Assembly (NCBI GenBank): GCA_949775045.1
Contig: OX459103.1
Span: 18,839,653-18,903,652, forward strand
Direction: 5' to 3'
Source of the DNA: Metridium senile
Taxonomy: Eukaryota; Cnidaria; Anthozoa; Actiniaria; Metridiidae
DNA length: 64,000 nucleotides
The notes under the pieces are model-generated. The model worked only from the letters and a program-made list of their open reading frames with translations, made no database searches and was not told the DNA's origin. The translations under genes were made by a program, and so were the position numbers. Positions 47,411 to 61,800 of the stretch are shown piece after piece (within the stretch, counting starts at the first letter, position 1; the number at the start of each line of letters is the position of its first letter).

Positions 47411-50400
47411 AATTATGGTGATGATGGTGATGATGATGATGATGATGATGATAATGATGGTGATGATGATGATGGTGATGATGATGATGATGATGATAAT
47501 TATGGTGATGATGATAATGATGTTGATGATGTTGATGATGATGATAGTGATGATGATGATGATAATGATGATGATGATGATGACGATGATGATGATGTTG
47601 ATGATGATGATGTTGATGATGATGATAGTGATGATGTTATTATTATCCTAATTATAACGATACTATTGATGATGATGAGGACAATGTTCAAAAAGATAAT
47701 CGTGAAAATGATAACAGCTCGTGCATTATAAGCATGATGATGATACTTATAATACTTACACAATCATCATCGATCATAACACACAAATAATACTGTTATC
47801 GTGTACCTTTTCTTTTCGTTGCAGTGCTTGTATCTTCGTCTCCATCAGCTGTAACTGTTTCTTATACTCCTGCTCTACCTTCTGTTTCTCGCTGGTCTCA
47901 ACGTTAGCTTTACTGTCTACTTGTTCTAGTAATCTCTTGGCTTCATCAAAGTCTTTCTTTGTTTTATCCACTTCTACTTTCATGGTGTCAACTTTCTTCG
48001 AGAAATGTTCTTTCATCTTTCTTTCTTCTTCTTCGCTCTTTACCAGCTCTTTGATCAGCTTTTCTTTTTGTCTGAGGGAAGAAATGAATATTGTTTTAGT
48101 TTAGATTAGTTTAATAGAATTCGTCATAACAAGATATTACATAACAATATTTGGATGAACAGGTGAAAATTACAGGATGAAAATCCCAATTGACAATTTA
48201 AACCTATAAAAAAGGAAAACATCAAATAAATAAATGTTACTCTGGGGTTGGATTTGAGGTATACCTTGTAAATGACAATGATAACAGTGTTGATGTGGTT
48301 GTGATGGTGCATGGTGATGATGATGGAGATGACGATGATTGTGATGATGATGATGATATTGAATATCATTTAAAAAAACTAGACACTGCAACTATTTTGA
48401 CACCGATCCTATTTTGTAAGCGCATTGAGTTTAAAAATGCGCATAGTAAGCTGCACGTAGTATCAATAACTAAATACGATGATAATGATTGTGATGATGA
48501 TGATAATGATGATAATTGTGATGATGATGATGATAATGATGATAATTGTGATGATGATGATAATGATGATAATTGTGATGGTGATGATAATGATAATGAT
48601 TGTGATGATGATGATAATGATAATAATTGTGATGATGATGATAATGATGATAATTGTGATGATGATGATGATAATGATGATAATTGTGATGATGATGATA
48701 ATGATGATAATTGTGATGGTGATGATAATGATAATGATTGTGATGATGATGATAATGATAATAATTGTGATGGTGATGATAATGATAATGATTGTGATGG
48801 TGATGATAATGATGATGATTGTGATGGTGATGATAATGATGATAATTGTGATGGTGATGATAATGATAATGATGATAATTGTGATGGTGATGATAATGAT
48901 AATGATTGTGATGGTGATGATAATGATGATGATTGTGATGGTGATGATAATGATAATGATTGTGATGATGATGATAATGATAATGATTGTGATGACGATG
49001 ATAATGATAATGATTGTGATGACGATGATAATGATAATGATTGTGATGATGATGATAATGATGATAATTGTGATGGTGATGATAATGATAATAATTGTGA
49101 TGACGATGATAATGATAATGATTGTGATGACGATGATAATGATGATGATTGTGATGGTGATGATAATCAGGATGATTGTGATGGTGATGATAATGATAAT
49201 GATAATGATTGTGATGATGATGATAATGATGATAATTGTGATGACGATGATAATGATAATGATTGTGATGGTGATGATAATGATAATGATTGTGATGGTG
49301 ATGATAATGATGATAATTGTGATGATGATGATAATGATAATGATTGTGATGACGATGATAATGATAATGATTGTGATGACGATGACAATAAGCAATTATT
49401 GGATGAGGTTGAGTATGATATCATAAATTATCAAGACCGAGGTCTGTGTTATCTGCCGAAGCCTCCTGGCTGAGGCAGATAATACTGACTCGAGGTCTTG
49501 ATAATTTACGATATCATGCGAAAACCGAATTCACTAATTGTTTTATTATACATTTTTTACAGTAAAAGTACAATTATAATCAGGTAAAAGAGACAATAAC
49601 AAGCAAATCTCGCTGCCATTTTCACATCAACTTCCTGAGAACGGAGAGAGCCTGGGAACTTGACAGTGATAACTACAGACAATGCAATTATCACTGTCAA
49701 GTTCACATGCTATTCAGATTTAGCCGTGTGCTCTCAGCCAATCAGATTCAATGTAGTTAGTAAAATGTATAATAATGATAATGATTGTGATGGTGATGAT
49801 AATGATAATGATTGTGATGATGATGATAATGATGATAATTGTGATGGTGATGATAATGATAATGATTGTGATGGTGATGATAATGATGATGATTGTGATG
49901 ACGATGATAATGATGATGATTGTGATGACGATGATAATGATGATGATTGTGATTGTGATGATAATGATGATGCTTGTGATGGTGATGATAATGATGATGA
50001 TTGTGATGACGATGATAATGATGATGATTGTGATGGTGATGATAATGATGATGATTGTGATGGTGATGATAATGATAATGATAATGATTGTGATGATGAT
50101 GATAATGATGATGATTGTGATGGTGATGATAATGATGATGATTGTGATGATGATGATAATGATGATAATTGTGATGGTGATGATAATGATGATGATGGCT
50201 ATGGTGATGATAATGATGATGATTGTGATGATGATGATAATGATGATGATTGTGATGATGATGATGATAGTTATGATAATTGTGATGGTGATGATAATGA
50301 TGATGATTGCTATGGTGATGATAATGATGATGATTGTGATGATGATGATAATGATGATGATTGTGATGATGATGATGATAGTTATGACAATGGTGATGTT

Positions 50401-52792
50401 GATGATTGTGGTGATCTCAAAAAATGATGATGATGACAATGATTGCGATGATGATAGTGATAACTATGTTGGTGACGATGATTGTGACAGCTGTGAAAAC
50501 GATGATGATGACAATGATTGCGATGACTATGTTGGTGACGATGATTGTGACAGCTGTGAAAATGATGATGATGACAATGATTGCGATGATGATAGTGATG
50601 ACTAAGTTGGTGACGATGATTGTGACAGCTGTGAAAATGATGATGATAACAATGATTGCGATGATGATAGTAATGACTATGTTGGTGACGATGATTGTGA
50701 CAGCTGTGAAAATGATGATGATGACAATGATTGCGATGATGATAGTCATGACTATGTTGGTGACGATGATTGTGACAGCTGTGAAAATGATGATGATGAC
50801 AATGATTGCGATGATGATAGTGATGACTATGTTGGTGACGATGATTGTGACAGCTGTGAAAATGATGATGATGACAATGATTGCGATGATGATAGTGATG
50901 ACTATGTCGGTGACGATGATTGTGACAGCTGTGAAAATGATGATGATGACAATGATTGCGATGATGATAGTGATGACTATGTTGGTGACGATGATTGTGA
51001 CAGCTGTGAAAATAATGATGATGACAATGATTGCGATGATGATAGTGATGACTATGGTGGTGACGATGATTGTGACAGCTGTGAAAATAATGATGATGAC
51101 AATGATTGCGATGATGATAGTAATGACTATGTTGGTGACGATGATTGTGACAGCTGTGAAAATGATGATGATGACAATGATTGCGATGATGATAGTGATG
51201 ACTATGTTGGTGACGATGATTGTGACAGCTGTGAAAATGATGATGATGACAATGATTGCGATGATGATAGTGATGACTATGTTGGTGACGATGATTGTGA
51301 CAGCTGTGAAAATGATGATGATGACAATGATTACGATGATGATAGTAATGACGATGATTGTGACAGCTGTGAAAATGATGATGATGACAGTTATATCAAT
51401 GATAGCGATACATGGTTTGCATATAACCTGATATTAATAGTCAAGTCTCTCATTTTATGCTGTGCCTCTTCCAGTCTGACTTCTGTTTGATGCACCTCTT
51501 TACCCATAACGTGCGTGCTTGACCTCAACTCGTCCAGTACATCGTTACCTGTATTCTGCTATATTAACAGTAAAATAAACAAATCAGTTTTTTTACCGTC
51601 TGATTCAGACTCACACTTACTACACCTACATTAAATATTTTAGCACACAACTCTGCTCAGATATTAAATCACTTTTTTAATTTTTTTAATCTTCTAGCCA
51701 GACACAAGTGTCCTACTAATTGGGGAGACTCACACTCACTACCTCTATATTAAATATTTTAGCACACAACTTTGCTCAGATATTAAATCACTTTTTTAAT
51801 GTTTTAATTTTCTAGCCAGACACAAGTGTCCTACTAATTGGGGAGACTCAAACCCCACTATATAAAATATTTCACTACACAACAATTGTTCACATTTTTG
51901 TGGAGGGAGGAAAACCGGATGACAAATAGAAAAACCCTTGTGGCATAGGAGAGAATAGCATAGCAAACGAACTCTATTCACTTCGCCCCACACGGCACCC
52001 AGTTGTCTCATTAAGTTTGATCGCTTGATAATCGATGACTATTTATTGAGGCAATGGACACTTACTGTTAGTTGAGTTGTTGTCATCAAAGGCATCTGTC
52101 TTGGTGTGATTAGTTTGTCTTTTACTTTCCATGTTCGTCCAAGGTCCCTGAAATGAATAAATGGATTGATTGATTTGTGAAAGACTGCATGAACATAAGG
52201 ATGAATGTATGAGTGAGTGAGTGGAAATGAAGAGGAAGGAAGGAAGGAAGGATTAGGAAGGAAGGAAGGAAGGAAGCAAGGAAGCAAGCAAGCAAGGATA
52301 AACAATTTTACCTGGATGCATCATCTTGTTCGTCTTCACTGTCACTCGATTCTGATACGTCACACTCCACCTCGTCTCTCTCCTCGTATTTCTTTAGCAA
52401 TAGCTGACTACGAGCACGAAAACCTTGGATCATCCTATCACCACAGAGCTATGCAAGGTAATAACAACATGGTTGAAGATTGATTGATACAATTGTACAT
52501 AACAATCATTAATATCACCATGGTTATCATCATCATCATAGTTATCATCATCATCATCATCATCATCATAGTTATCATAATCATCATCATCGTTATCATC
52601 ATCATCGTTATCATCATCATCATCGTTATCATCATCATCATCGTTATCATCATCATCGTTATCATCATCATCGTTATCATCATCGTTATTATCATCATCT
52701 TCGTTATTATCATCATGATAGTTATCATCATCATTATCATCAGTAACTTCATTAACAACAACATCGTCATCATCATCATCATCATTATAAAC

Positions 52793-52843
<51 letters not shown>

Positions 52844-55800
52844 TCCTTACCTTGGATGGACTAGTGTATATTTGTCGTCCATCAACTGTCTTGGTGTCGA
52901 CTGCTTCAGATGGTGCTGTGTATGCGCGACCACGCCTTGGTTGTCCTGGTAACACCAACATGTATTTAAAATAACAAATAGCACTAAATATAACTTTTTT
53001 TTTACAAAAGGTGTATGTCTAATAATTTATAAGCTCTCTTGAATAACCTGGGACAACCTTTTTGAAATAGGTGTATACTTATAAGAGGGGAGAGAAACAG
53101 GGATTATTATATCCTTCCTCACAGATGTTTTACCATTTTTCTCCCTCCTTCCTAATTTTTTCAACCATTTCTCCCTCCTTCCTGATTTTCTTTGTTCTTT
53201 CCAAATGAAAGCTATTGAGGCTATTCATTAGAGTATGAATGGTACAAACTTGAATTAATGTAGATGAGGCATGATCGTCCGGGGTGGTGTAGTCTTGAGA
53301 AAGACTGATGGTGTTGATGTCTGACGTTTCGACAACCTGAGCGGAAGTCATCTTCACTCTGAAGATGACTTCCGCTCAGGTTGTCGAAACGTCAGACATC
53401 AACACCATCAGTCTTTCTCAAGACTACACCACCCCGGACGATCATGCCTCATCTACATCGATTACACCTGGGATCAGACCATTCACTCTTAAACTTGAAT
53501 TATTTAGTAGTTTGTATTTCAGAGATAAGCTGTTGGCATAAAATTGGCCCAAATAATATTACAATCAGGCCAATAATGTAGTTCAATAATAAATTAGGTA
53601 AAATCGACCTTCTCCCTCCTCCCTCTAGTTTTACCTCTTTCAGTCTTCCTCCTCCCTGTTAATTTTTGCTGTTTCTCCCTCCTCCCTGATTCGTTTCTCT
53701 CCTCTCTTATAATTCCTTTCCGTCTTGGACAAGCTTTTATAATGAGTGGTACATGTATTTCGTACCTTGTGCCGTCTCAGTCAGCTGGTTTAGTTGTAGC
53801 TGTTGTTCAAATAATTGATCGTCTTTCTTCTTTAGTGACGTCACCAATTCCTTTATCTGTTGTATCAATGACTTATTGTGTCCTTCTAGTTCGCGTATCT
53901 GTCTCGACAGGCTGTCTATCTGACATGATTGTTTGGCGAAGATTTCTTCGTCATTGTTCAGCTCCAACTTGTACTGGACAGAAAACAAATTAATACTTGA
54001 AAAACGAGTATAAAATAAAACAAATAAATCATTTTTTAACGTCTTAAATCTCCTAGCTGGACACGTGTACCTTACTAATTGGGGAGACTCACACACACAC
54101 ACTCACTACCGGAAGGAGGGAAACCGGATAACCCTGAGAAAAACCCTCGTGACATAGGAGAGAAGAACACATCAAACAAACTCAACTCACATGTAATCCA
54201 TGCCCGAACCTGGGCCACTCAAAATTAAACCATAGCTATGTCCGTTTTATACGTACGTATTACGTAAGAACAACGTACCTTGTTGTTTTCAGTCTTCAGA
54301 GTTCAATTATCTTTACGTAAATTAACCATAGCTATGTCCGTGCTATACGTACGCATTACGTAAGAACAACGTACCTTGTTGTTTTCTGTCTTCAAAGTTC
54401 AATTATCTTTACGTAAATTAACCATAGCTATGTCCGTTTTAGACGTACGTATTACGTAAGAACAACGTACCTTGTTGTTTTCTGTCTTCAGAGTTCAATT
54501 ATCTTTACGTAAATTAACCATAGCTATGCCCGTGCTATACGTACGCATTACGTAAGAACAACGTAGGTACCTTGTTGTTTTCTGTTTTCAGTTTATCAAT
54601 CATCTTTACGTAAATTAATCATAGCTATGTCCGTGCTATACGTACGTATTACGTAAGAATAACGTACCTTGTTGTTTTCTGTTTTCAGTTTATCAATCAT
54701 CTTTACGTAAATTAACCATAGCTATGTCCGTGCTATACGTACGCATTACGTAAGAACAACGTACCTTGTTGTTTTCTGTTTTCAGTTTATCAATCATCTT
54801 TACGTAACTATGGTCCTGACGGCTGGTCTTGGTAGACGTAAGGTTATCTAGTTGTTTCATCCATTCATCGTACATGTCTTTCTGCTGTGTGTTCATGGCG
54901 GTGTGCAGGGACCTTAGCTGTGATGAAGCACTTATGGTTGACTTGATGTAACCCTCGCATAGATCACGATATCTGGATAGATAGGAAGACATTTTAATGG
55001 GAAGTAAATGATTAAAAAGGACAGGGAAACGAAGCATTAATAGTAGAAGAAACAAACGTATGAACGAACTAACGAACGAACAAACGTATGACCGAACTAA
55101 CGAATAAATGAATGAATGAACGAACGAACGAACGAACGAACGCATGAGCGAACTAACGAATGAATGAATGAATGAACAAACGAACGAACGAACAAACGGA
55201 TGAACGAACTAACGAATAAATGAATGAATGGACGAACGAACGCATGAACGAACTAACGAATACATGAATGAATGAACGAACGAACGAACGAACGAACGAA
55301 CGCATGAACGAACTAACGAATAAATGAATGAATGAACGAACGAACGAACGAACGCATGAGCGAACTAACGAATAAATGAATGAATGAACAAACGAACGAA
55401 CGAACAAACGGATGAACGAACTAACGAATAAATGAATGAATGAACGAACGAACGAACGAACGCATGAACGAACTAACGAATAAATGAATGAATGGACGAA
55501 CGAACGCATGAACGAACTAACGAATACATGAATGAATGAACGAACGAACGAACGAACGAACGAACGCATGAACGAACTAACGAATAAATGAATGAATGAA
55601 CGAACGAACGAACGAACGAACGCATGAACCAACGAACAGACTTTAACATGCCTTACGTAATGATAATGATAATGTATTTATATAGCGCACTTTCTATGTG
55701 TATATATTCAAATGCGCTTTACACATTGTAGTTAGCTGTTAGTAGTTAGTATATATTAGTGTAAGTGTAGGCCTTTCACTGAGGATGGTCGTGACCTGCG

Positions 55801-58800
55801 TCCTCAGTCGTTCTTTTACGTCCCCCAGATTAATGGTTAGTGTGTGAGTGGCGAGACGGGACCTCCGATTTAACGTCCTTATCCGAGAGGACGCGAAGCC
55901 TAACAATTAAAAACCGAAATAAATACAAAGTTATAACATTCTCCTCAATTATTTAAAGACCCTGAGTGATGGTCCGGCTGGGGTTTGAACCCCCGACCTC
56001 CCGGTTAACAGGCCGTGCTCTCCCAACTGAGCTAACCCGTTAATCGTATGGGGGATGACTAGGCGTTCTTTTATATGCAATTTACATTTTCAATTGTACC
56101 TTTGTAGTTGCTGTTGCACCGCTTCTGATTGCTGTTTATCATTGCTTGGCAAAGGAACTGCTGGTGGTACTGAACTCTTACGTCGTTCAAGTTCTTCACG
56201 AAGAGCCTGACAATTAATAAGATGGGATATGATTAGTCTAACTCGCAGCCGTTGTAAGTATGCATCCTATTCCCTCGTGTTCTATAGATTCACTGGCTAA
56301 CACGGCTCAATGAGAGAGCACTGTAATTATTTTAGTTCGTAGAGATAATACAAGTGTTTTTATTCCAAACATGTTTCGGTGTTAGCCGCCATCATCAGTG
56401 GATAGTGATATAAGGACCAAGATTGTATAGCAAGTATGAGCACGTGATAATATGGTGCCTTACAATATAAAATCATTTACTATTGTACAAATGCGAAAGA
56501 TTACAAGTTTAGTATGGGATGTTCCCATTTAATATACATAGCCTCTTTGATTTTGACTTGGTTATCAGTTTGGGCAGAGTGATATAATTTCGTGTATACA
56601 CCTATTTCAAAAATCGTTGTCGCAATCGAAACTACAGTCCACACTCTGAAGCCTGCAAAGGATGTCGGTATTTCTTCTCTTGTAATCGATTTATTCATAG
56701 CATATTTTGATTGTACGTGTTTGTGTTATATCACCATAACAAGTTGTTGCAGTGGTAGATATAAATACAAATATTTCTTTAAAAAACGTGTAATAAATCA
56801 CAAATAAAGTCTATGTAACCGACATCCTTTGCAGGCTTCAGAGTGTTGACTGTAGCTTTGGCTGCGACAACAATGTTTGAAATAGGTGTACATAAAATGT
56901 ATGTATATATCTATATGACGGCTGTGAGTGAGACAAGGGATCAGTGTGCATGTTTAGTACTCACCAGTATTTGGTTCTGCATAGCCATCAGTCTTGTAGT
57001 TTGTGGATCTCTGTTGATCACTGGTTTATTGCGAATGTTGCGAGCCTGAATGAAAGACCTGGGACATCAATTGACATAATAACTGACTGACTGACTGACT
57101 GACTGACTGACTGACTTAATGAACGAATGACTGACTGACTTAATGAACGAATGACTGACTGACTTAATGAACGAATGACTGACTGACTTAATGAACGAAT
57201 GACTGACTGACTGACTGACTGACTGACTGACTGACTGACTGACGGACTGACGGACTGACGGACGGACTGACGGACTGACGGACTGACGGACTGACGGACT
57301 GACGGACTGACGGACTGACGGACTGACGGACTGACGGACTGACGGACTGACGGACTGACGGACGGACGGACGGACGGACGGACGGACGGACGGACGGACG
57401 GACGGACGGACGGACGGACGGACGGACGGACGGACGGACGGACTGACTGACTGACTGACTGACTGACTGACTGACTGACTGACTGACTGACTGACTGACT
57501 GACTGACTGACTGACTGACTGACTGACTGACTGACTGACTGACTGACTGACTGACTGACTGACTGACTGACTGACTGACTGACTGACTGACTGACTGACT
57601 GACTGACTGACTGACTGACTGACTGACTGACTGACTGACTGACTGACTGACTGACTGACTGACTGACTGACTGACTGACTGACTGACTGACTGACTGACT
57701 GACTGACTGACTGACTGACTGACTGACTGACTGACTGACTGACTGACTGACTGACTGACTGACTGACTGACTGACTGACTGACTGACTGACTGACTGACT
57801 GACTGACTGACTGACTGACTGACTGACTGACTGACTGACTGACTTACCCGTGTTGCATACTTCAACGAGTTCAAGTTCTCAGCGAAGTCAGGTTCTGCTG
57901 GACTCAGACACGTGATCATGACAGTTCTTGCGTTGCCACCTAACGAGTCCTTGAGCAATCGCGTGACTTTGCTGTCACGGTACGGTACATGGAGAACCTG
58001 TTGGAAACATTACATGAATACGATGAAATAGGATGGATGACAACCTCGTTCCCAGGGCCCTCCCCCTTCGCTTTTGGGTGGGGCAAAGGGAGAGGACCCT
58101 GGGTACAAGGTTGATAGTTGGGATGTATGAATAGATGAATGAATGGATAGATGGATGGATGGACGGGTGAATAAATGAATGAATGAACGCATGAATGGAT
58201 GGGTGAATTAATAAATGGATGAATGAATGAATGAATAGGTGAATGGATTGATTGATGAATAAATAGAAGGGATGAATGAATGAATGAATGGACAGATGAA
58301 CGGATGGATGAATGAATGAATATATAAATCGATGGGTGGGTGTATGGATGTACTTACCTTTTTCCTTGAATCAGCTAATGAACTAATAACATTGCCTAGG
58401 GCCAGCAAACCAGAGTTGATTTGTATAGATTCTTTGAATCTCTCTCCTACATTACCAGTCCTATCGACGCGTTCAGATCCGGCCAAGTCAACGAAGTGAA
58501 ACTTTGCATACTTGTACTCGCTGCAAGCTGAAAGCAATAAAACAATTATATCTAAACTAGTCTACGAATGTAAATCAATAGACAGCGATAGTTAAACGAC
58601 AAAATCCCGAATGTTTTCCGAGAAACGTTCGACATTTCAACAAAAACATACACCCAAGTTAAAAATCAATATTGATATAGTCAATACAGCATCCCGACTT
58701 TTTACCGAACAAGATCGTTTACATTCCGACTGTTTATCAAACAAGATTAATACCTAAATCGATTACATCCCGACTGTTTATCGAGCCAGAGTGAAACCTA

Positions 58801-61800
58801 AGAATGTAAAGCGACATCCCGATAGTCTACCGACTACGTCTCGACTGTTTACCGAAAACTTTCCGACTTTTTAGCCAAAACATATATACAAGATAAAATC
58901 GAAAACAGGAAGGCTGATACCGTCTAGCGACACCAGCCCGACCGTCAACCGAAAACCGTCTGACTTCCTACCTATATCTGTTTCTTCATCTGTTTTTTCT
59001 TTGCTTGGTGACGTCATACTCGGATCATCCCATTCTCCAATCGGTTTTTCAACTGGAAGAAACAAACAAAGTGAACAAATATCAAGAAAAGAGAGAAGAG
59101 AAGAGAAGAGAAGAGAAGAGAAGAGAAGAGAAGAGAAGAGAAGAGAAGAGAAGAGAAGAGAAGAGAAGTGAACACAAGACAAGACAAGAGAGTGCTATAC
59201 CTATATACAGCGTAAAGATGGCATGTGATCTGCTCGACTCTTCATTCATGTTTGTTGTGCCCGTCTGTCGTGCCGCTGACCCAGTATCAAGACAGCTCAT
59301 GACGTCATCAATATTCTCAACCAATAGCTCAGTAGCTCCAACAACAACTGCAACACAAGAGATACAACAACAATAGACTACTTAGTAATCAACCTTAATA
59401 ATCAGCTATTGTCTTGTGCTATTGTCACGCCCGTACCATGGTTATTATTAGAAACCCTCTGTCTGTATCACAATGTAATGGTTCATGCTCGAGTTATTAC
59501 CACCTGACCATCCTTACCGACTGGCCCATACTAAAACATACTAGCCTACCTAAGAGCTATATAAAACAGTCTAAAGATCGGTTGGAAAGCTATAATATAC
59601 ATTGGATATTAGAAACTGTTTGCCATCCTATTGGGGATAAATGGGTAATCGGACTCCATTGCTGAAGGTAAGGAGATGACAACAGTGGGATGAGTATAGG
59701 TTAAGACAGATAAATATGATATGAGCTCATTCATATATAGCTAATTCAATTAACTTTGTCGCTGATTTATAATGCCTAAAGCCTAATCGTCAGACTGAAA
59801 GGGATCGTGGGATATCTTTTAACGAGGCGAATGAGGCGTGCAAAGCGTGTAAAACATTCAACATGTATTTGCAAGTGTTCCTCAGTGGAAACAAAAACAC
59901 AAATTACGGTTCAGGAAACATGAAAACTCATGAAATTTTAAAATCCCATGACCACTTTCGCTCTCAAGATTAGGCTATAGGCTTGTTTCATTAATTGAAT
60001 TGGCTATATGCTAAAACATGAAATATTGATTGTAAGGGTTGGTAAACCCAGTTTAACATTACTCTTCAGGGGTAAAGATGTTAAACTGTTGTCATTATGT
60101 TGGATGACAAACGTGTTTCATACTTGGGGGGGGGGGGGGGGGTTAGGGTTAGGGGGGGTACTCCCTTTGTCCAAGTTGTAGGGGTGATCGGTGGAGATTT
60201 TGAAAAGGAACCCTAAAAGGTAAGCACAGAAAAAAATAACTGATAAAGCCTTGTCGATTTCTACCCCGGCAAAGTAACAAAACAGAGTAAAAATGACTCC
60301 TACAGGTACGGAATCATGTTACGTAACTGTGTTTTGAGGCAGAACTCTAAAAAGACCTTAGGAAATATTTTTACCCTAAAAGGTATGCAGACCCCTACCA
60401 CTTGGACAAAGGGAGTACCCTTCCCGGGTATGAAACACTTTGTCATCCACCATAATGACAACAAAAACTAAAGATCGAGAATACTATACTGAACGAACTA
60501 TCTACCACCCCTACCACTTGGACAAAGGGAGTACCCTTCCCGGGTATGAAACACTTTGTCATCCACCATAATGACAACAAAAACTAAAGATCGAGAATAC
60601 TATACTGAACGAACTATCTACCACCCCTACCACTTGGACAAAGGGAGTACCCTTCCCGGGTATGAAACACTTTGTCATCCACCATAATGACAACAAAAAC
60701 TAAAGATCGAGAATACTATACTGAACGAACTATCTGATTGAGTGATAGTGACTTAAATAGAAACAATTATGGCGCGATTACACGGTGCAATTTTCTCTGC
60801 AACTTGTCTCCCAAAGGCTACACAAGCTGCATGAAGCATTGTAGCGTGTAACCTATGTCGCAATTTGAAAAAAAGGTTGCAAGACAAGTTTCAGCAATCG
60901 TTGCAAAAAGTAGGAATCGTGTCTATTATTGGCAACGATTGCATCTCCGTTGCACCGTTTTGCCAAGAACTCTTCAACTTTATTTTTTCCCCTCGTTGCG
61001 AGACAAGTTGCACCTTGTAATTGCGCCTTTAATAACTATTGTTTGTATTACATAGTTTTAGTGTTCTAACTCACCAGTGTTTCCCTTCTCGTTCTCTCTG
61101 ATATGAATCTCTTTACTGGATGTCTCTAGTTCTAGCAAGTCTCTTAGTTCTTCGAGGTAGATCTCGATGTAAGAAACATGGACCTCAAACTCAACTTTAT
61201 GCTTGCTTTCCTGTCAGAGATATCAATAGAGTTGTTCTCAGTAACCCGTGAAACAAAGTGTATTAGAGAACATGGAGGTTATCATTGAGATATCATAGGC
61301 ATACATCTAAAACACAAATGATTGAGGTGCTTACAATCATTATTCTCGTCAAGAACATGGAGGTTATTGTTGAGAAATAGACAATAGTCTACTTACCTCA
61401 ATGATTTGAAAGATCTGTTTCACAGCCCTGGGTATAATGCCATGGTCACCATCGGCAAGACCACCAGTACCAAGTGTACCCATTGTATGGGTCTTGCCTG
61501 AACCCTATAACATTAATTATAATAGTGACAATGGTGATGGTGATGATGATGAATATGATGATAATAATATGTTGATGATGGTAATTGACATAATAATAAT
61601 AAATAGATAAGTAATCAACGATAATGATGATGAAAATGATTATTATTATCAATAATGATTATGATGGTAGTGATGATGATGTTGATGATGGTGATAATGA
61701 TGATGATATGATGATAATAATAATATTAAGCTGATAATGATCAAGAAGGCAATAATGATAATGATGCTAGTTTTGGTTGATCGTTTAGTAAGATAATCTA

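Noticed and set aside
48295..51431. Poly-Asp/Asn/Cys and poly-Met/Ile/Val proteins up to 392 codons
   Set aside because: GAT-type arrays in a kinesin intron; flanking real exons are on the opposite strand with normal composition.
55975..56045. tRNA gene (Asn-like) on the minus strand
   Set aside because: A- and B-box-like sequences are present but are followed by a SINE body and TGTAAAGCGC tail; a SINE head, not an independent tRNA gene.
57188..57958. 256-codon frame with SQSV/RPSV repeats fused to kinesin sequence
   Set aside because: The kinesin part is a real exon, but the repeat is the GACT array read through the donor GTAAGT.
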